NCBI RefSeq assembly: GCF_003171515.1
Contig: NC_089399.1
Coordinates: 1,426,001 to 1,490,000 of the forward strand
DNA length: 64,000 nt
DNA from: Pyrenophora tritici-repentis
Taxonomy: Eukaryota > Ascomycota > Dothideomycetes > Pleosporales > Pleosporaceae
Direction: 5' to 3'
Shown: positions 34,619 through 45,179 of the stretch, one piece after another
How positions within the stretch are numbered: position 1 is the stretch's first letter
Layout: each line of letters opens with the position of its first letter
The notes under the pieces: generated by a model
Told to the model about the DNA's origin: nothing
The model's database searches: none
The model's input: the letters and a program-made list of their open reading frames with translations, nothing else
Position numbers and translations under genes: made by a program

Positions 34619-35617
34619 TCAGTAACTCTCCACTTCAACTTTGGCACTGCCCATGTCTGGCATCCATCCCTTGGGCCTCTCGTTGCCACGCACTGTGAGT
34701 CCATATAGTCCCTTTTCCACTTTGTCCACACACTCACGCATGACCGGCATCTTCTTTGTCTCCAGCTCAGACGCAAACTTGGACCCACCTTGTACATCAA
34801 ACATCTCAAGCTGCAGGCGAATTGCTCTTAGGTCATCCAAGACGGTTCGTGGCTTTGGCGTCTCCGTCGTAGCAGGTGTTTGTTCGTCAATGTCCATCTT
34901 GTCCGCGTGCTCATCTTGGTCGTTATCTTGCTTGAGCCTCTTGTTTGAATCGACTGGCTTTCCAGCTGGGAGCTTTCCGCTAGTAGCCATGCTTGTGACC
35001 GAGAAGCGCATGAGCTCGCCAGTCATGTCGCAAACGCCTAGTATGTAGTCCTCTGGGGTGAAGGGAATCGGTCCAGCTTCACCGCTCATAGCAGCGATCC
35101 TTGACTTGACTTCGTCATAAGAAATGAGTGATTGCGTCTCCAGGTAGTGTTGGAAGCTGAGCGCCTCCATGAACTCTTGATTGCCGCCTGTGATGTTGTG
35201 CGAGTATCGATACGCGTTGAGACCTTGTACATCTGCAGCGATGTTCTTGTATCGATCTTCGATGATATCCCAGTATTCGGCATTCTTCTTGGCCACCCAT
35301 GGAGGGAATGCTTGACCGACAGTGCGAACCCTAGTCAGGTTAGATGGTGTTGCGAATGGTGTCATTGGACTTATCACACCTTTGGAGGGTGAAGATGCTA
35401 GTAGCTGTTAGTATGTGACTGAGAATTTAATTGATGTATGTTACATCTTCTTGCTCGCCGCAGTGATGTCGCGTGATGCTTTGATGATGCGCTCTCGGCG
35501 ATCGTGATGTTGATCCAGCTCTGAGCGGAAACCATCGAACATCGCCCCAAAGGCCGATGCCGATTGCTCAGGCTTCTCTTCCGCCATTGCTCCGTCTCTG
35601 GGTCTCTTAAGCCCCAT
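34619..35617 (-). CDS. TSNAX: Translin-associated factor X (TRAX)
   Basis: TRAX is the catalytic partner of translin in the C3PO endoribonuclease, which in animals removes the siRNA passenger strand and in Neurospora trims tRNA precursors. Three exons, 35617-35445, a microexon 35397-35380 of 18 bases, and 35330-34619, give 300 residues. The microexon restores KIIFTLQRVRTVGQAF, which neither flanking exon provides. Family features are SELDQHHDRRERIIKASRDI, an acidic QEFMEALSFQHYLET helix and DYILGVCDMTGELMRFSVTS, where the Asp and Glu fit the metal-binding positions of active TRAX. An insertion of about 45 charged residues (KRLKQDNDQDEHADKMDI) follows. Translin itself is not in the window. The gene is divergent from GPI14 with 252 bases between. 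Confidence 0.92.
35380..35397 (-). other. 18-base microexon of the TRAX gene
   Basis: It reads CATCTTCACCCTCCAAAG on the minus strand, preceded by CTACTAG and followed by GTGTGATAAG. It codes for six residues of the conserved translin-family N-terminal helix and is flanked by introns of 47 and 49 bases. Confidence 0.82.
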
Positions 35618-35869
35618 TGATCTGGCTTGATCGTGTCTTATAGACGACGTCAAGCAAACGCAGCTATTGCCCGCTAGCACGTCCGCACGTGACACTAACC
35701 CACTTATGGACTAGCCTCTCTCGGCTGCTCTTACCTAGGTGAAGCACCTTCTACGAACCTGAGCTGCCATCCGGAGTCCCTCGGTTCTCCATTCATTCTT
35801 TCCGTCTGTACTTTTCTGTTCCTAGCGTCGTTTTGTGCACGCAGGTGTCTCGCATTCCTCCATGACAGC

Positions 35870-37234
35870 ATGGCTCTTTCCTCCTTTTTCAGCAGTCCGC
35901 CCTTGGTCTTTACAACATCCATCATCCTCCGTGCCATCTTCCTCATCTATGGACTCTGGCAAGATGCAAATTCTCCGATGAAATATACGGATATCGACTA
36001 TTATGTTTTCACCGATGCTGCGCGATACATCTCACGCGGCCAATCGCCTTACGCAAGAGACACGTATCGTTATACACCTCTCTTGGCATGGCTCATCTAT
36101 CCTACAGTCTGGTCTGGCCCATTCTGGTTTTCTTTCGGGAAGATTCTGTTCGCTATTGGCGACGTAGCTGCCGGATGGATGATGTTCCGCATTTTGAAAG
36201 AGTACAAGAAGATGGATAATGAGCGGGCTTTGAAATTTGCTAGCATATGGCTGTTGAATCCAATGGTAGCTACCATCAGTACGAGAGGAAGCTCCGAAGG
36301 ACTACTTGGTGTCTTTGTGACGGCTCTATTATGGGCCGTATTGGCGAAGCGCATACCACTCGCTGGTTTCCTATTGGGTTTTGCGGTACATTTCAAGATA
36401 TACCCATTCATCTACGCTGTTTCCATTGTCTGGTTTCTCGACAACCCCAAGACCGGAACGCGCAAGTCAGCCGCTCTAGACACTACATCCGAACAGATCT
36501 GGTCCTTTCTGAACGCACAGAGAATTTATTTGGCCATCTACAGTCTCGTCACCTTCGCGGCTCTGAACATTGCCATGTACGCCATGTATGGATGGCCATT
36601 CCTCGAACACAGCTATTTCTACCATTTGATCCGTAGCGACCACCGCCACAACTTTTCGCCCTACAATACACTTCTTTATTATAATTCCTCGCCAGGGGAC
36701 AAACCGGTTCACTATCCTGCTCCGGATCAACAAAGTGCGCCTTCATTCGACCTACCGCGTTTGGCATTTCTTCCGCAATTACTCCTCAGCGCTGTATTCA
36801 TCCCACTTGTACTATCAAAGAAAGATCTACCAAGCACGATGCTAGCGCAGACTTTTGCGTTTGTCACTTTCAACAAAGTCTGCACAAGCCAGGTAATTCG
36901 TACGCCACCTCCATGTACCCCCCAAGCATGCTGATCTCCTACACAGTACTTCCTCTGGTACATGATGTTCCTCCCCTACTACCTCCCCGACTCGACGCTT
37001 CTACAACCAACCTCAATCGGCATCACAGCGCTCGTCTTCTGGATCGTCGGACAGGTAGCCTGGCTACAGCAAGGGTTCCAGCTGGAGTTCAATGGCATCT
37101 CCACCTTTCTACCAGGTCTGTGGTATTCTAGTCTGTTCTTCTTTTTGGTCAATACAGGTATTCTGGGTGTCATCATTCATGACACAAGAATAAAACAGGC
37201 GCACAGGATCGTTATACAGAAGAAGGAACGATAA
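35870..37234 (+). CDS. GPI14: GPI mannosyltransferase 1 (PIG-M/Gpi14)
   Basis: Adds the first alpha-1,4-mannose to the GPI anchor precursor on the ER lumenal side, using dolichol-phosphate mannose. Two exons, 35870-36892 and 36947-37234, encode 436 residues, the normal size. A hydrophobic first segment (LVFTTSIILRAIFLIYG) precedes the lumenal loop KYTDIDYYVFTDAARYI with the DxD catalytic motif. Other family marks are SPYARDTYRYTPLLAW, WLLNPMVATISTRGSSEGLL and FAVHFKIYPFIYA. Many membrane segments follow. An upstream ATG at 35862, eight bases before the start and out of frame, opens a uORF that overlaps the coding start and could lower translation. Confidence 0.95.
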
Positions 37235-37415
37235 GTTGGGGAATCTAAGGTGTATTGTAGATCATGTACTAGTTATATATATCAAAACTTCTCGTTATAC
37301 AACAAGAGGTTCCGCGCAGGATACTAAATGACCCATCCGATGCATGAAAATGCAGCCTGAAATACTGCTGCTTATGAAAACACATCAAAGTAGACACGAT
37401 ATACATCGTCGTCTA

Positions 37416-38010
37416 CTAGGCCACCATCCGTCCGTCATGCTTATCTTCGACTTCAACCTCAGCCTCAACCTTGACAGCAACAACCTCCCCGTCCACCTTC
37501 GTAACTACAGTCTCCTTAACCTCTTCATCATCCCTAACCCCAAACAAAACCCCATGCAACAACCCTCCCTCCTTCACTAAACACTCGCGACAACGAAACG
37601 ACTCCCGGTCCTGGACGTCATACAGCAAAGCCTACAAGAAGCCAACGCGCTGCTCCGTCACCGTCGTCGCGGCAACCGTGGCAGAAGACATACACTCCCC
37701 CTCCCCACCCATCTCCGCAAAAAACGTCGTCCCCTCCACCGGCCACAGAGCATACAGTAAACGGTACGGGAACCCCGACTTAACCGTCTCAGTCTCAGTC
37801 ATGTCTTTGCAATGCTCATTTGAATTGGAGATATCTAGGCAGAGGCAAGACGACCGAGCGGCTAGCGCCGGGATCGAAGGCTGGGAATGTGAGGGTTTCA
37901 AGCTCCGCCTGTCCATCGTCGTCGGCCTTAGCCTCCGCGTCATCAGTCTCGGTTTCGGCTTCGCCATATACAAGCCCCGCCCCTGATCCAAACGCTGGGA
38001 ACGAATGCAT
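37416..38010 (-). CDS. Doubtful hypothetical gene with interrupted frame
   Basis: Two minus-strand frames look coding. From ATG 38010 one reads an acidic start (MHSFPAFGSGAGLVYGEAET) to about 37830. A second frame carries KSGFPYRLLYALWPVEGTTF and, after an in-frame TAG at 37632-37634, continues to a stop at 37416 with an acidic Val/Glu-rich end (CLVKEGGLLHGVLFGVRDDE). Splicing could join the first frame to the second: GTCGTC near 37860 to an AG in the ACTGAG run near 37800. A 45-base intron with a weak GTTGCC donor could remove the TAG. Both introns are poor. It may be a real small gene with unusual introns, or a decaying one. I do not recognise the family. Confidence 0.35.
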
Positions 38011-38700
38011 ATGAAAGGGTTGAAATGTGTCCAGTGGCTTGGATAAATCAATGACAGCGCGACCGAGAGGTTAGGATTTACGCGTAGACGAGGGAGAAGA
38101 GGTAGCAGCGGTGATGAAGAAAGGACGGGGGTGGGAGAAGTGTAGGAGAATGCGGGCGCGCCCGGGCGCGTGGCAACATGATTGAGTGGTGTGAGAAATG
38201 CATGTCATGTTGAGAAAGCTAAAATTGAACTCTCACCTGACTTACGAAGTAGATTTTGTTCAAGTGGGCAGGCTCAGTAAGGGGTTTCAGTAGCCGCGGG
38301 CTGGGGAGGCTGTTTAAGTGATTGTGAGCTGACACTTAGTGCGGCGGCGCTGGAGTGAAATGTAAATATGGGTGAAAGTTGGGTTCTTGGGCTTGTTCGG
38401 TAGTGAAATGACACTGTGATGCTATGTGACCATACAGCTTAGGTGAACAATAGGGACAGCGGCGTGAAAGAAGGATGGTCTGTTGGTATTCAACGCGTAT
38501 AATTATGTGTTTATTATGGGTTCGACATAGTCTTGGTTTGCGACGCCATGACGAGGGGCTATTATAGGGTCGTGGAGGACTGGAGATTTTTAGATTCTGG
38601 AGCAATCAAGATTATAGAGTTCCAACGTAATAAGGCTAGAAATCTAGAAGTCATGCTGTCAAGGATAGGGATAACAAAGGTTTTCACGAAGTATTCTTCC
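38011..38700. other. Spacer upstream of the 5S rRNA gene
   Basis: 690 bases with no ORF I trust. A short palindromic GGGCGCGCCCGGGCGCG run lies near 38153. Otherwise nothing notable. Confidence 0.5.
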
Positions 38701-38819
38701 ACATACGACCATAGAACACTGAAAGCACGGCTTCCCGTCCGCTCAGCCCTAGTTAACCAGTGTATCGGCGGATTAGTAGTCAGGTGGGTGACCACTGGCG
38801 AATCCCCGCTGTTGTATGT
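38701..38819 (+). rRNA. 5S ribosomal RNA gene
   Basis: 119 bases beginning ACATACGACC and ending GTTGTATGT, the terminal helix of fungal 5S rRNA (one G-U pair). It contains the invariant core CTTCCCGTCCGCTCAGC and the 3' block GGTGGGTGACCACTGGCGAA, which form the internal control region read by TFIIIA. Helix II differs from the Neurospora form I recall, but both arms changed together: GAACACTG pairs with CAGTGTATC around a small bulge. This argues for a working gene, not a relic. A run of nine T follows directly as pol III terminator. It is single, as expected where 5S genes are dispersed. Confidence 0.93.
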
Positions 38820-38827
38820 TTTTTTTT
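38819..38827 (+). terminator. RNA polymerase III T-run terminator
   Basis: Nine consecutive T directly at the 3' end of the 5S rRNA gene, well above the minimum for fungal pol III. Confidence 0.88.
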
Positions 38828-39426
38828 GACTTTTGAGTTAAAGTTTTGGAACTACCGCATCCAAAAGTCCTCAAATGATTACATCAACGCAGCAAATTCG
38901 CGGTCAAAGAGAACCCCTAGCCTGCTGTCTCAAAAGTCATCTTAGACCAAAATAGCGGGCCCACATTGATTACCAAAACCTAACACCTTTCACAACTCGA
39001 TGCAACGATTTAATTTTAATTATTTTGACCAGCAAAATTATTGATAGATGTAACAGGACATCTCGAATACATATATAAAAGTGCAAGTGCACAAACGCTT
39101 AGGTATTCAAGAATACTGCCGACAAAACAACTATAGACGTGATAATGCACTACGAAAAAGACCTCCGCACAGAAGAAGTATCTCAGCCAAATGTACACAG
39201 CGAAAACCGAAGAAGTGAAGAATGGTATATGACGTGTACGTAAGGAAAAGGTATCGTGGGGGTATCCAAAATTTTCCGCGCATGTGAAAAAGAACCTGAA
39301 CATGCGCAAGACCGAATAGTTGACCGTCTCAAAAGTAAACAAGTCAAGAAAGGAAACGACGATGTGGCGTATATCCAAGATGAAAGCCCGAAAAGAAATG
39401 TAAACAAAGAAAAAGTAGACTGGGTT
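38828..39426. other. AT-rich spacer downstream of the 5S gene
   Basis: 600 bases, locally AT-rich (for example around 39008-39040). It probably includes the 3' UTR of the large minus-strand gene. No gene seen. Confidence 0.5.
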
Positions 39427-42400
39427 TCAGTCGACGTCCCACATGGGAGGTACCCATTCCTGTCCGGGGTAGCTAGTAGCTTTCATGGTCGGTTCATCAT
39501 CATCGTCAGCCGGCAACTCAAATACCGGCCTACTATGACTGCCGCGTCTCTCCCAGCCAGGAGCACCTCCATTGGACGAACCGCCAACACTGCGAAGACT
39601 ACCGACCTGCCCGCCACCGGAAACGCTGCGTTCAAGCTCCCTTGCTCTCGCCCTCGCAGCTTCTCGTTCCCGCCTTTCACGTTGACGAACCTCGCGTTGC
39701 TGTTGTTCGCGCTGCAGGCGTTGCATGTGTATGAGATTTTCTTGGCGGGAAAGCTGGAGGCGGAGTGAATCAGCGCCCATGTCTGCTTCTGTACGCTGGG
39801 GCGATGCAGCCATTGATGCTGGTTGCGGGTGTTGTAGAATCCCGATGGAAGCTTGGCGTCGTCGAGTGTCTGAGTGTCGGCGAGCCTCCATGTCCATGTC
39901 CGTTCTAATATTAGGCGGCCGAGGTACCTCCGGTCTATTTTTATCCAAACCGTCGTTGGTCACTCCAGGACCATCGTATGAAGGAGGGGCTTCCTCTGAC
40001 ACTTCCTCGTCATATTGCGGTATATTGTGGGGTGATTTTCTATACTTGTGATCTGGCGATGGGTGATTATAGATGTGCTGTTGCCCATTCATCAATGGCG
40101 ACATCGTGTTGGGGAACGTAGGTCCCATAGGGCTATGTGGTATCTTCGGCGGTGGAGGCGGAGGTGGTAAGGTTGAATTCGAATTTACAGATCCGACTAG
40201 GATACTCGGGTCGGAGAACATAGGTGGTGGATGTTCTGGGTGCTGTGGGAATTCTCCAGGATGTACGGGCGTAGGCTGCACGGGCGTTGGAATACGACGA
40301 ACTGTTAGAGACTCCCCACGGAGATTGGGCGACGACACTCGGGTTTGTGGCGAACTGCGAGGCAGCACCTCTTTGAATCCGCCACCATGTACTTGAACAT
40401 GTGGAGGCGCAGATGTGGGCGTTAAAGGTCGTGGTGATGGCGACCCGGCGGCTCTCTCAGCTTGCTGCTGTTGTTGAGCAGTGAAACGCGCTTGCATATA
40501 CTGATCTTGACGTGCTCGGACAATATCTTGTTCGGTAGTTCCTACTGGGAAGTTGAGATGCCATGGCCGATTTTGCTGATGCACTTCGGAAATGCTGCTC
40601 ATTCTTGGCTTCTGGGCCCGTTGCCCTCCTGGTACCAGTGGATAACTCGGCATCCCGGGAGAGTTAGAGATCGGCGATACGACAGACACAGTACTGGCAT
40701 CTGAATGCGTACGATGGTTCGGAGGGTGGGACCGTGCAGAAACCTGGGGTGAGATTGCTGGCATTCGAGGATCCGAATAATGCCGGCCGAACTCATCACG
40801 TGAGACATGCATTCCGGAATCATGCTGAGGTAGGTAAGGTCGATCCAAAGGAGACACAAAGGCACCAGACACGTGACTGTATGCAGCAGGTATTGGAGGC
40901 GCTTCATACCTGGGCTCTACTGTAGGAAAAGTAGCCGGTTGGGAGACAGGAACTTGATCTTCGTAAGAATCGCGGGAGCTTGGCCTAGAAGCATTGTTGT
41001 GAGTCGGTGGTGGAGAAGAATGCTGTCGCTGCATCTGATTCTGAGAGTCGCCGGTCAGTGGTACTTCACCACGTTCATATTGGGGCTGCCCCTGTTCTCG
41101 CTGCATCTGTTGCTGTTCTGCTAGTCTGGCTTGGTGGACTAAATAGTCCGGAGAGTTCTGATGTGAATGTTGCTGTGCTTGCTGTTGCATATGTCGAGAA
41201 TCGCCGTAGACGCTCTGTCCTTGCCCACTTGGCTGCCTATGATGCGGTGGTTGGAACTGTTCCGTTCGTGACTCTCGATACGATTCTTGCTGGCGCAATA
41301 ACCGCTGTTGTCTATCATGTTCTGCCTGTTGTCGTGCGGCTAGAGAAGCAGCGTAGGCACCCTGTTCATTGGATAATGGTTGCCTACCACGGTTCTCAGG
41401 AGCATCAGTCTGGCGGGACTGGAAATCCCTTTGTCTAGCTCGGTTTTCCACTTGCCGCTGTTTTGTTGCAAGAAATGCAGAAGCCTCTCCTGGATGCGCA
41501 CTCGTCATTGACAGCTGGGGTGGCTGTGTCTGTTGCGACTGCTGCAGTGGCCTCTGTGCATACTGATTTTGAGCATTCTGCGTGGAGACATAGCCCGGCC
41601 CAACAGGTTGAACACTTTGTACAGTATGGGGTGGGAGTTGCCCAGGAGGGTAGTATGCCAGCCCAGACTGCGGTGGTTTGTGTGACTGTTGCTGAGACGC
41701 CCATTGAGGAGCTGGAACCACTGCTGGAGGCGCAGGGGAGCTCTGCCGAGCCTTTTGTGCTTTCTTGTCCTCTTTTGATAACTTGAACTTGGCAGTCAGT
41801 CCGTCACCCGCTGCAACGCCTCGACCAAATAGCGCACCTAGGCCAGAGAATCTTTTCTTTTTGTTGGTTTCCGGTGCTCCGGCTGTAAACGGTCGACGGG
41901 GCTGCGTGTCAGCGTGCGACGTCACGGAAGGTTGTTGGGACTCCACGCCATTGGGGAACGACTGTTGTACCATGCCTGGGCGAATGGGTGGCTCAAAAGA
42001 TCTTGGCTGCTCTATCGTCCTATTCACAAAATCTTGGTTTTGATGTGGAAACCCATTGGTGTCTGACTGAAGGCCGTTGGATGTTGTCGGAAGTGACTTC
42101 ATACCCGGATTAGACGTGTTACCCGAGGTTGAATGATCATTTGAACTTACTTGAGCCTTTGCGCCAAGACCCTTTAACATTGACGATAGCCCGGGCTTAG
42201 CTGAAGGTTTCTCCTGTTGTTGCAGGATTTCCTGGGCAGGCGGTTGGGCGGAAGGAGCCTGTGATTGAGGATTTTGTGCTTGCTGCTGCATCATCTGCTG
42301 ATGAGACTCGTACTGATTCCTCGGTGCTTGGTCTCGTCCCAGATCCTGTGGGTAATCCATAGAACTCGATGGACCTGGCTGCCCTGAAGCTGTTCTTCGT

Positions 42401-44802
42401 CCCATGGCATTGTGCCAGCTTCGGTTCGAGATCGGGCCGTTCTCCTGCGGTTGTCCACTGATATCATGCCTATCAGACGGTCCTGGTCGGGAACTCGGTT
42501 CGCCATGCTGATGAGAAGGATTAAGATGTATGTTTTTGTTAATAGGGTCGATTGATTTGACAGCTCTAAGGATATTCTTGGGCTGGCCCGAGCCTGGCGT
42601 CGGTCTGGCATGGTTTGGCGATAGATCCATGTGTGTCGGTGGATTTGTGGAATATACCGTTTCTGATTGACGTGCAAAAGGGTGCTGCACGTGACTTTGA
42701 AGCCCATCGGGTACTTTCTCCTCGTTTGATCGATTGATTTGATCCTGGGGCTTGCCATCTTGGTCGTTAGCACCTGAGATGAAGCTCATTGGACGCTCAA
42801 AGCTGAATCTCGGTCGTTCCTCATCTCGTGGCTCTGGTGTAGGGCCTGTATTTGGCGTAGATGACTTGATTGGCTGTGGCTGCCCAGCTGAAGCGGACGC
42901 TTGAGAATGTGCAATCCGTAACGGCCGGCCACGGTCATCTCTCACATCTTTCACAACTCCATTGTGATCTGCGTAAAGATCATAATCGTCGTCTTGGCCG
43001 TTTGCCGGGTGGTGGGTATGCCACGTCGGACTCTCCTCTGGAATCTGTGCTGGAGCCATTGACGGCTTCATGGATGACTCGGGTTGCATTCGACGAATGG
43101 TAGACGGAGTGGATCTCCCCGTGGAGGCTTGAGAATACGGAGCGCTGCCCTCATCAGAAACCATGGCAGAGATCTGGGAGAGAATGGATCTCGATCTCTC
43201 TGGAGCGACCATGGCAGAGTTGGAGGCCTGCAGCTGTTGGGTCTGCAGTCTAAAGTCTGGATAACCAGCCTGATCCCGGAATTGGCCATTTGACATTGTG
43301 TTCTGGAAATTGTCGGCATGCGATTCTGTAGCCTTGGGCGTTCCGGGGCTACTTTGGACGATGCGCGGAACCTGCGCGGGAGGCGCGACGAGGCTGCTAT
43401 CACCTCTCATCTCTGCCAGTCGCTCTGCACCGGCGTGCGATTGAACATCGATCTCAACGTGTTTCCATGATGCAGCAGAAGAATTGGCTTCGTCCCCTAC
43501 TTGATGGATGGGCGACGCGGAGACGCGGCGCGTCTGCAAGGTGCCACTGTCAGCAGCAACACTGCCCCCCGCTCGACCAGGGTTAAGCGAAGTCTCGCCG
43601 TCCCGTTCGACCTGCTGGTGGGCTGGGGTTGTAATCTCGCCAAAACCCGTTGAGCCCAGCATATCCAGCACATCACCTGGATCTTCGATACTCCCTTTCA
43701 AAGATGAAATCGCCCGTGTCGGTAGAGATGCATGTTTCCGGGCAGCGTCTTTTACAGCCAATTTGCTCAGTTGCAAGTCACTTTTGGTGAACCAGACGAG
43801 ACTGAGAGCGCGTTCTGCGTCCTTGTCCACTGTCGAGGCAATGCCATCACTGTCATCTTGTCTCGGCCCATGGTTGATCTTCAAGGCTTCACCGAACCCT
43901 GCTGCGAAAGGGGCTAGTACCGGGCTGATGCTGTCGGCCCTTTGCCCCGCGTCCAGCCCTGGTAACGTAGATATGTCTCTCCCACGTAGACGCTCGTCGT
44001 CGCTATCATTATCGCTTACATTCATGTACTCGTTGGTATACGTGTAGGGTGATTTACGTTCATATGTAGAAGCCGAAGGGGCATCGTGATGCAACTTTGG
44101 TGGTAGATCGTCATCATCATTTCTCGCCTCGTTTGGCGCCTCATCAGCAAATCCGAACAGGAAACCACTATCCCGAATATTCTCTTGTGCGCCTGATCCC
44201 GTATCCAATACTGGTGCATACTGAGGTATCTTGATGTCTCTAGTAATTGCTGATGGCGTTGAATGTCTACTAGGTACTGGAGGCGTCGCATACCGAATAA
44301 CAGATTGCAGTATTCGATGGCTGGCACTATCCTGACTGGATCTGCGCCGGTAATGTCTGATCGCAACCTCATCCGGAATAGCAGGTACGGGAGGCACGTG
44401 CTGTTCCGCATCCTTATCCGGGTTTGAAAATGCACTTTTTGCCGGCGACGGCAGTATTCCCAAGCGTGATTCAGCCGAGTTGAGACGTTGCGGTGTAGTG
44501 GCACTGAAGTAGGAGTTCAATGCCGTCGGTGGCACACCCGGCACGTTATCCCAAGAATCTGGACCCTTGTGGAAGGAGTTTCCCCGATCATCACCCATCA
44601 AAAACTGATGAAGCTCGCGAGGCGGTGATGGCTTGGGCGTCGTGCCCAAAGCCAACGGGATATTGTTGGGCAATGCAACACTACTCGGTCTGCTCCTGGA
44701 TCGACTAGCGCGGCGAAACTGCGTGGAGAAGGAGAAACGGCGCTTTTTCTTTTCCTCGCCTGGGCTTGCACTCTCTGTTTCCTTCTGCGTTGCTGAGCGC
44801 AT
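39427..44802 (-). CDS. Very large Gln/Pro/Ser-rich disordered protein
   Basis: One exon open for about 1,800 codons without interruption. The first ATG in frame is at 44802, giving 1,791 residues, but the frame runs upstream through coding-like residues (ASRNVSEEPELVVRRSRAPT) to a possible acceptor (GATGTAG) near 44915, so a short 5' exon may exist further up. The sequence is low-complexity: Gln-rich stretches (QQMMQQQAQNPQSQAPSAQP), polyproline (LPPPPPPPKIP), and many S/T-P sites. Short ordered islands are KPGLSSMLKGLGAKAQ and KKKRFSGLGALFGRG. A basic coiled coil (REQQQREVRQRERREREAA) precedes the end SYPGQEWVPPMWDVD. The family is unknown to me; a cortical, endocytic or signalling scaffold is one guess from polyproline and coiled-coil content. 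Confidence 0.8.
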   Translation of the reverse strand: MRSATQKETESASPGEEKKKRRFSFSTQFRRASRSRSRPSSVALPNNIPLALGTTPKPSPPRELHQFLMGDDRGNSFHKGPDSWDNVPGVPPTALNSYFSATTPQRLNSAESRLGILPSPAKSAFSNPDKDAEQHVPPVPAIPDEVAIRHYRRRSSQDSASHRILQSVIRYATPPVPSRHSTPSAITRDIKIPQYAPVLDTGSGAQENIRDSGFLFGFADEAPNEARNDDDDLPPKLHHDAPSASTYERKSPYTYTNEYMNVSDNDSDDERLRGRDISTLPGLDAGQRADSISPVLAPFAAGFGEALKINHGPRQDDSDGIASTVDKDAERALSLVWFTKSDLQLSKLAVKDAARKHASLPTRAISSLKGSIEDPGDVLDMLGSTGFGEITTPAHQQVERDGETSLNPGRAGGSVAADSGTLQTRRVSASPIHQVGDEANSSAASWKHVEIDVQSHAGAERLAEMRGDSSLVAPPAQVPRIVQSSPGTPKATESHADNFQNTMSNGQFRDQAGYPDFRLQTQQLQASNSAMVAPERSRSILSQISAMVSDEGSAPYSQASTGRSTPSTIRRMQPESSMKPSMAPAQIPEESPTWHTHHPANGQDDDYDLYADHNGVVKDVRDDRGRPLRIAHSQASASAGQPQPIKSSTPNTGPTPEPRDEERPRFSFERPMSFISGANDQDGKPQDQINRSNEEKVPDGLQSHVQHPFARQSETVYSTNPPTHMDLSPNHARPTPGSGQPKNILRAVKSIDPINKNIHLNPSHQHGEPSSRPGPSDRHDISGQPQENGPISNRSWHNAMGRRTASGQPGPSSSMDYPQDLGRDQAPRNQYESHQQMMQQQAQNPQSQAPSAQPPAQEILQQQEKPSAKPGLSSMLKGLGAKAQVSSNDHSTSGNTSNPGMKSLPTTSNGLQSDTNGFPHQNQDFVNRTIEQPRSFEPPIRPGMVQQSFPNGVESQQPSVTSHADTQPRRPFTAGAPETNKKKRFSGLGALFGRGVAAGDGLTAKFKLSKEDKKAQKARQSSPAPPAVVPAPQWASQQQSHKPPQSGLAYYPPGQLPPHTVQSVQPVGPGYVSTQNAQNQYAQRPLQQSQQTQPPQLSMTSAHPGEASAFLATKQRQVENRARQRDFQSRQTDAPENRGRQPLSNEQGAYAASLAARQQAEHDRQQRLLRQQESYRESRTEQFQPPHHRQPSGQGQSVYGDSRHMQQQAQQHSHQNSPDYLVHQARLAEQQQMQREQGQPQYERGEVPLTGDSQNQMQRQHSSPPPTHNNASRPSSRDSYEDQVPVSQPATFPTVEPRYEAPPIPAAYSHVSGAFVSPLDRPYLPQHDSGMHVSRDEFGRHYSDPRMPAISPQVSARSHPPNHRTHSDASTVSVVSPISNSPGMPSYPLVPGGQRAQKPRMSSISEVHQQNRPWHLNFPVGTTEQDIVRARQDQYMQARFTAQQQQQAERAAGSPSPRPLTPTSAPPHVQVHGGGFKEVLPRSSPQTRVSSPNLRGESLTVRRIPTPVQPTPVHPGEFPQHPEHPPPMFSDPSILVGSVNSNSTLPPPPPPPKIPHSPMGPTFPNTMSPLMNGQQHIYNHPSPDHKYRKSPHNIPQYDEEVSEEAPPSYDGPGVTNDGLDKNRPEVPRPPNIRTDMDMEARRHSDTRRRQASIGILQHPQPASMAASPQRTEADMGADSLRLQLSRQENLIHMQRLQREQQQREVRQRERREREAARARARELERSVSGGGQVGSLRSVGGSSNGGAPGWERRGSHSRPVFELPADDDDEPTMKATSYPGQEWVPPMWDVD

Positions 44803-45179
44803 CAACGTTGCCGCCAGCCCTGTCGGTGCTCTTGACCTCCTTACCACCAGTTCAGGTTCTTCGGAAACATTGCGAGAGGCAGGTGCCGACTCCGTTCGAG
44901 TATGCGAAGTAGCCTACATCAGGCATCACATCAGCTTTGCAATATGTAGTGGTGTGAAGTCGGACGACTTGTAATTTAGCCTTGAGATTACATTGAGATC
45001 GTTATGGAGCTACAAGCGAGGATACGGCCGTAAATTGGAAAAGAATGAAAACGCCCAAAGCAGGTCAAAACGCCACATTCGAATTCCATACGAGCCCGCC
45101 CTATCACACGCCGTAGTCCATCCGTCAGGAAAAGAGTCTTTGGAACAATCCTACACTGTGCCATACAAGAACAAAGAAA
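44803..45179. other. Spacer, possible 5' exon of the preceding gene
   Basis: 377 bases between two minus-strand genes. Bases 44803-44915 continue the open frame of the downstream gene; the rest should hold its promoter. I could not find an ATG-bearing exon that splices in cleanly. Confidence 0.4.

Noticed and set aside
37471..37986. Plus-strand ORF of 171 codons
   Set aside because: Antisense to the minus-strand frames that look more coding, starts at a TTG and has composition of a shadow frame.
38533..38829. Plus-strand ORF of 98 codons
   Set aside because: Its 3' third is the 5S rRNA gene; the open frame is incidental.
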